NCBI GenBank assembly: GCA_012031925.1
Contig: JAAUSE010000002.1
Location: forward strand, 1 to 64,000
Direction of reading: 5' to 3'
Source of the DNA: Candidatus Altimarinota bacterium
Lineage (GTDB): Bacteria; Patescibacteriota; JACMRA01
DNA length: 64,000 nt
In this document: positions 62,899-64,000 of the stretch, piece by piece
Numbering within the stretch: position 1 is the stretch's first letter
How the letters are laid out: each line of letters begins with the position of its first letter
Made by a program: the position numbers and the translations under genes
The notes under the pieces: model-generated
What the model was told of the DNA's origin: nothing
The model's database searches: none
Seen by the model: the letters and a program-made list of their open reading frames with translations, nothing else

Positions 62899-64000
62899 AT
62901 GAATAGTAAGAGTGATAATCGGCTGTATGATAAAAGCCAAAAGCAAAAATCCAAGAGTAGTTTGGCTAAAAAGCTAAGCGGAGTTTATACGTTTGGTAAT
63001 AATAAGTTCAATCAAGTTAGGGATAGGGTTTCATATAACAAAACAGAATCATCTCAAAATACTACAAAACAAGCTTATAAAGGGGATGAGAATTTTAAAG
63101 GTTCTAATTTTTTAACTGGAGCTATCAACAAGGTAAAATCTACAGCTACAAATATTAAAAACAAACCTAACTCTATAGTTTCTTTGAGTAAGATTATTGG
63201 TGATAGAACTAACCCTAACTCCTTTAGCTCAGTATTTAATATGGATCATGAACATATCAAAGGCATTAAGAGAGTTTTTCGAAAATCTATTAGTTTTTTA
63301 ATTTTATCATTACTTTCTTTTGGAGTCCTTACTTTGATTAGTGTTTATCCTTTTGCAACTAATCCACTTTTGATTTTGTGTTTGGCTCTTATCTTTATAA
63401 TTACTACTAATATATTTTTTATCATTCTTGCTGATAGGAGTTATTTGCTTATCAATCTAATTGGACAGTTGGTTTTGTTCTTGATAATAAATAGTTTTGT
63501 TGGTCAAATGTTTACTTTGGTTACTTTGTTTGGTGTGTTTTTGATTATTTTTTTGTCTTATTTGGGATACGTAGAATTGGAAAAAATTCAGCTTGGAAGT
63601 AGGTTATTTGTAATCAATCAGATTACAAGTGAGTCTACTAAAATCCTTTGGGTTGTGGTTTTTTTGATTATTTCACTGGGTCTTTTTAACCATATTACTC
63701 ACATTGGAACGATTGAAGCTTTTGATAAATATGTAGTTAATAATAGCACGGTTTTTGATGGTGTGATTCTTGGTGAAAGTACAGGCATTCCAATTAACAG
63801 ATTTTTTGTAAATGAAGGGTTTTTGAATGAAAAGAACGAACTTAATTTGAGTGGGTTTTTGGCTGCTAATTATCTTGATGGACAAGCTGTTGTTTCGTTA
63901 ACTGAACAAGATGAAATAATACTCAAGTGTGAGAATGAAAATGGAGTTGATAATTGTGGAGATGTAGTCTTGGAAGAAAGGATGAATAGATTAAATAGAT
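62899..64000 (+). CDS. Polytopic membrane protein, cut by the window end
   Basis: At least 367 residues, open to the last base. The first ~115 residues are polar and basic (NSKSDNRLYDKSQKQKSKSS...). They are followed by five or more membrane helices (SFLILSLLSFGVLTLISVYPF; LLILCLALIFIITTNIFFI; NLIGQLVLFLIINSFVG; VVVFLIISLGLF) and then a probably extracytoplasmic part with GVILGESTGIPINRFF. No family recognised. AGGGA-like bases precede the ATG at 62899. Confidence 0.65.
   Translation, partial: MNSKSDNRLYDKSQKQKSKSSLAKKLSGVYTFGNNKFNQVRDRVSYNKTESSQNTTKQAYKGDENFKGSNFLTGAINKVKSTATNIKNKPNSIVSLSKIIGDRTNPNSFSSVFNMDHEHIKGIKRVFRKSISFLILSLLSFGVLTLISVYPFATNPLLILCLALIFIITTNIFFIILADRSYLLINLIGQLVLFLIINSFVGQMFTLVTLFGVFLIIFLSYLGYVELEKIQLGSRLFVINQITSESTKILWVVVFLIISLGLFNHITHIGTIEAFDKYVVNNSTVFDGVILGESTGIPINRFFVNEGFLNEKNELNLSGFLAANYLDGQAVVSLTEQDEIILKCENENGVDNCGDVVLEERMNRLNR

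Noticed and set aside
1-64000. Reassigned UGA (Gly), as in some CPR phyla
   Set aside because: Several genes end cleanly at TGA (10108, 19289, 61558), Gly is encoded by GGN, and the frame breaks are shifts, not in-frame TGA codons.

Overview
This 64 kb window is AT-rich (roughly one third G+C by eye), densely coded bacterial sequence. It most resembles a Candidate Phyla Radiation (Patescibacteria) genome. The evidence is a minimal ribosomal-protein cluster with no L30 gene, a short EF-Ts, many Asn/Lys/Ile-rich proteins, large DUF11/Ig-like surface proteins with a C-terminal anchor, and very few Shine-Dalgarno sequences. UGA acts as a stop throughout, so this is not a UGA=Gly lineage. I cannot name the phylum within the CPR.

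Layout. 0.1-3.6 kb: a split ABC exporter (two membrane subunits plus one ATPase) and a DUF1697 protein. 3.7-9.5 kb: a giant vWA/DUF11/Ig-like surface protein. 9.5-22.3 kb: an accessory region. It holds small unknown genes, a membrane protein with a truncated second copy, a tight four-gene minus-strand operon (methyltransferase, AlaRS-like core, MccF-like S66 peptidase, Asn/AspRS-like core), a quinone-oxidoreductase-like gene, an EcoRI-type methylase/DUF2806-like/DUF262-HNH module, and two small coupled genes. Three parts of this region are bracketed by direct repeats that are copies of gene ends. 22.3-31 kb: YdeI-like protein, DEAD helicase, secreted and envelope proteins (including an outer-membrane-type beta-barrel), a LOG-family enzyme, ruvC and topA. 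31-34 kb: an intact IS481-like element with terminal inverted repeats and a 5-bp target duplication, followed by a cyanobacterial-style Ser/Thr kinase. 34.2-45.5 kb: ribosomal protein cluster, tsf, rplY, rplO, tRNA-Ile and rpoA. 45.5-52.7 kb: HIT protein, murC, tgt, 5S rRNA (minus), xseB, a DsbA-like protein, ruvB and an lspA-like gene. 52.7-64 kb: anchored surface proteins, lgt, tRNA-Tyr, tRNA-Gly, grpE, a PEGA-like protein, an S1-domain protein and a membrane protein cut by the window end.

A window-wide peculiarity: thirteen genes (including rpsC, rplY, rplO and tgt) are out of frame by one base, with fourteen events in all. Most sites lie in A/T runs, and thirteen of the fourteen are repaired by adding one A or T. 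When joined, all thirteen give whole numbers of codons and family-like proteins. Residual sequencing indels are the simplest explanation. Poly-A slippage is the alternative worth testing. Such genes are annotated across their full extent.

The best candidate for an undescribed system is the 12.4-16.4 kb operon. It pairs two trimmed class II aminoacyl-tRNA-synthetase cores with a peptidase of the clade that detoxifies aminoacyl-nucleotide antibiotics and with a methyltransferase. This suggests amino-acid activation outside translation, with built-in immunity.
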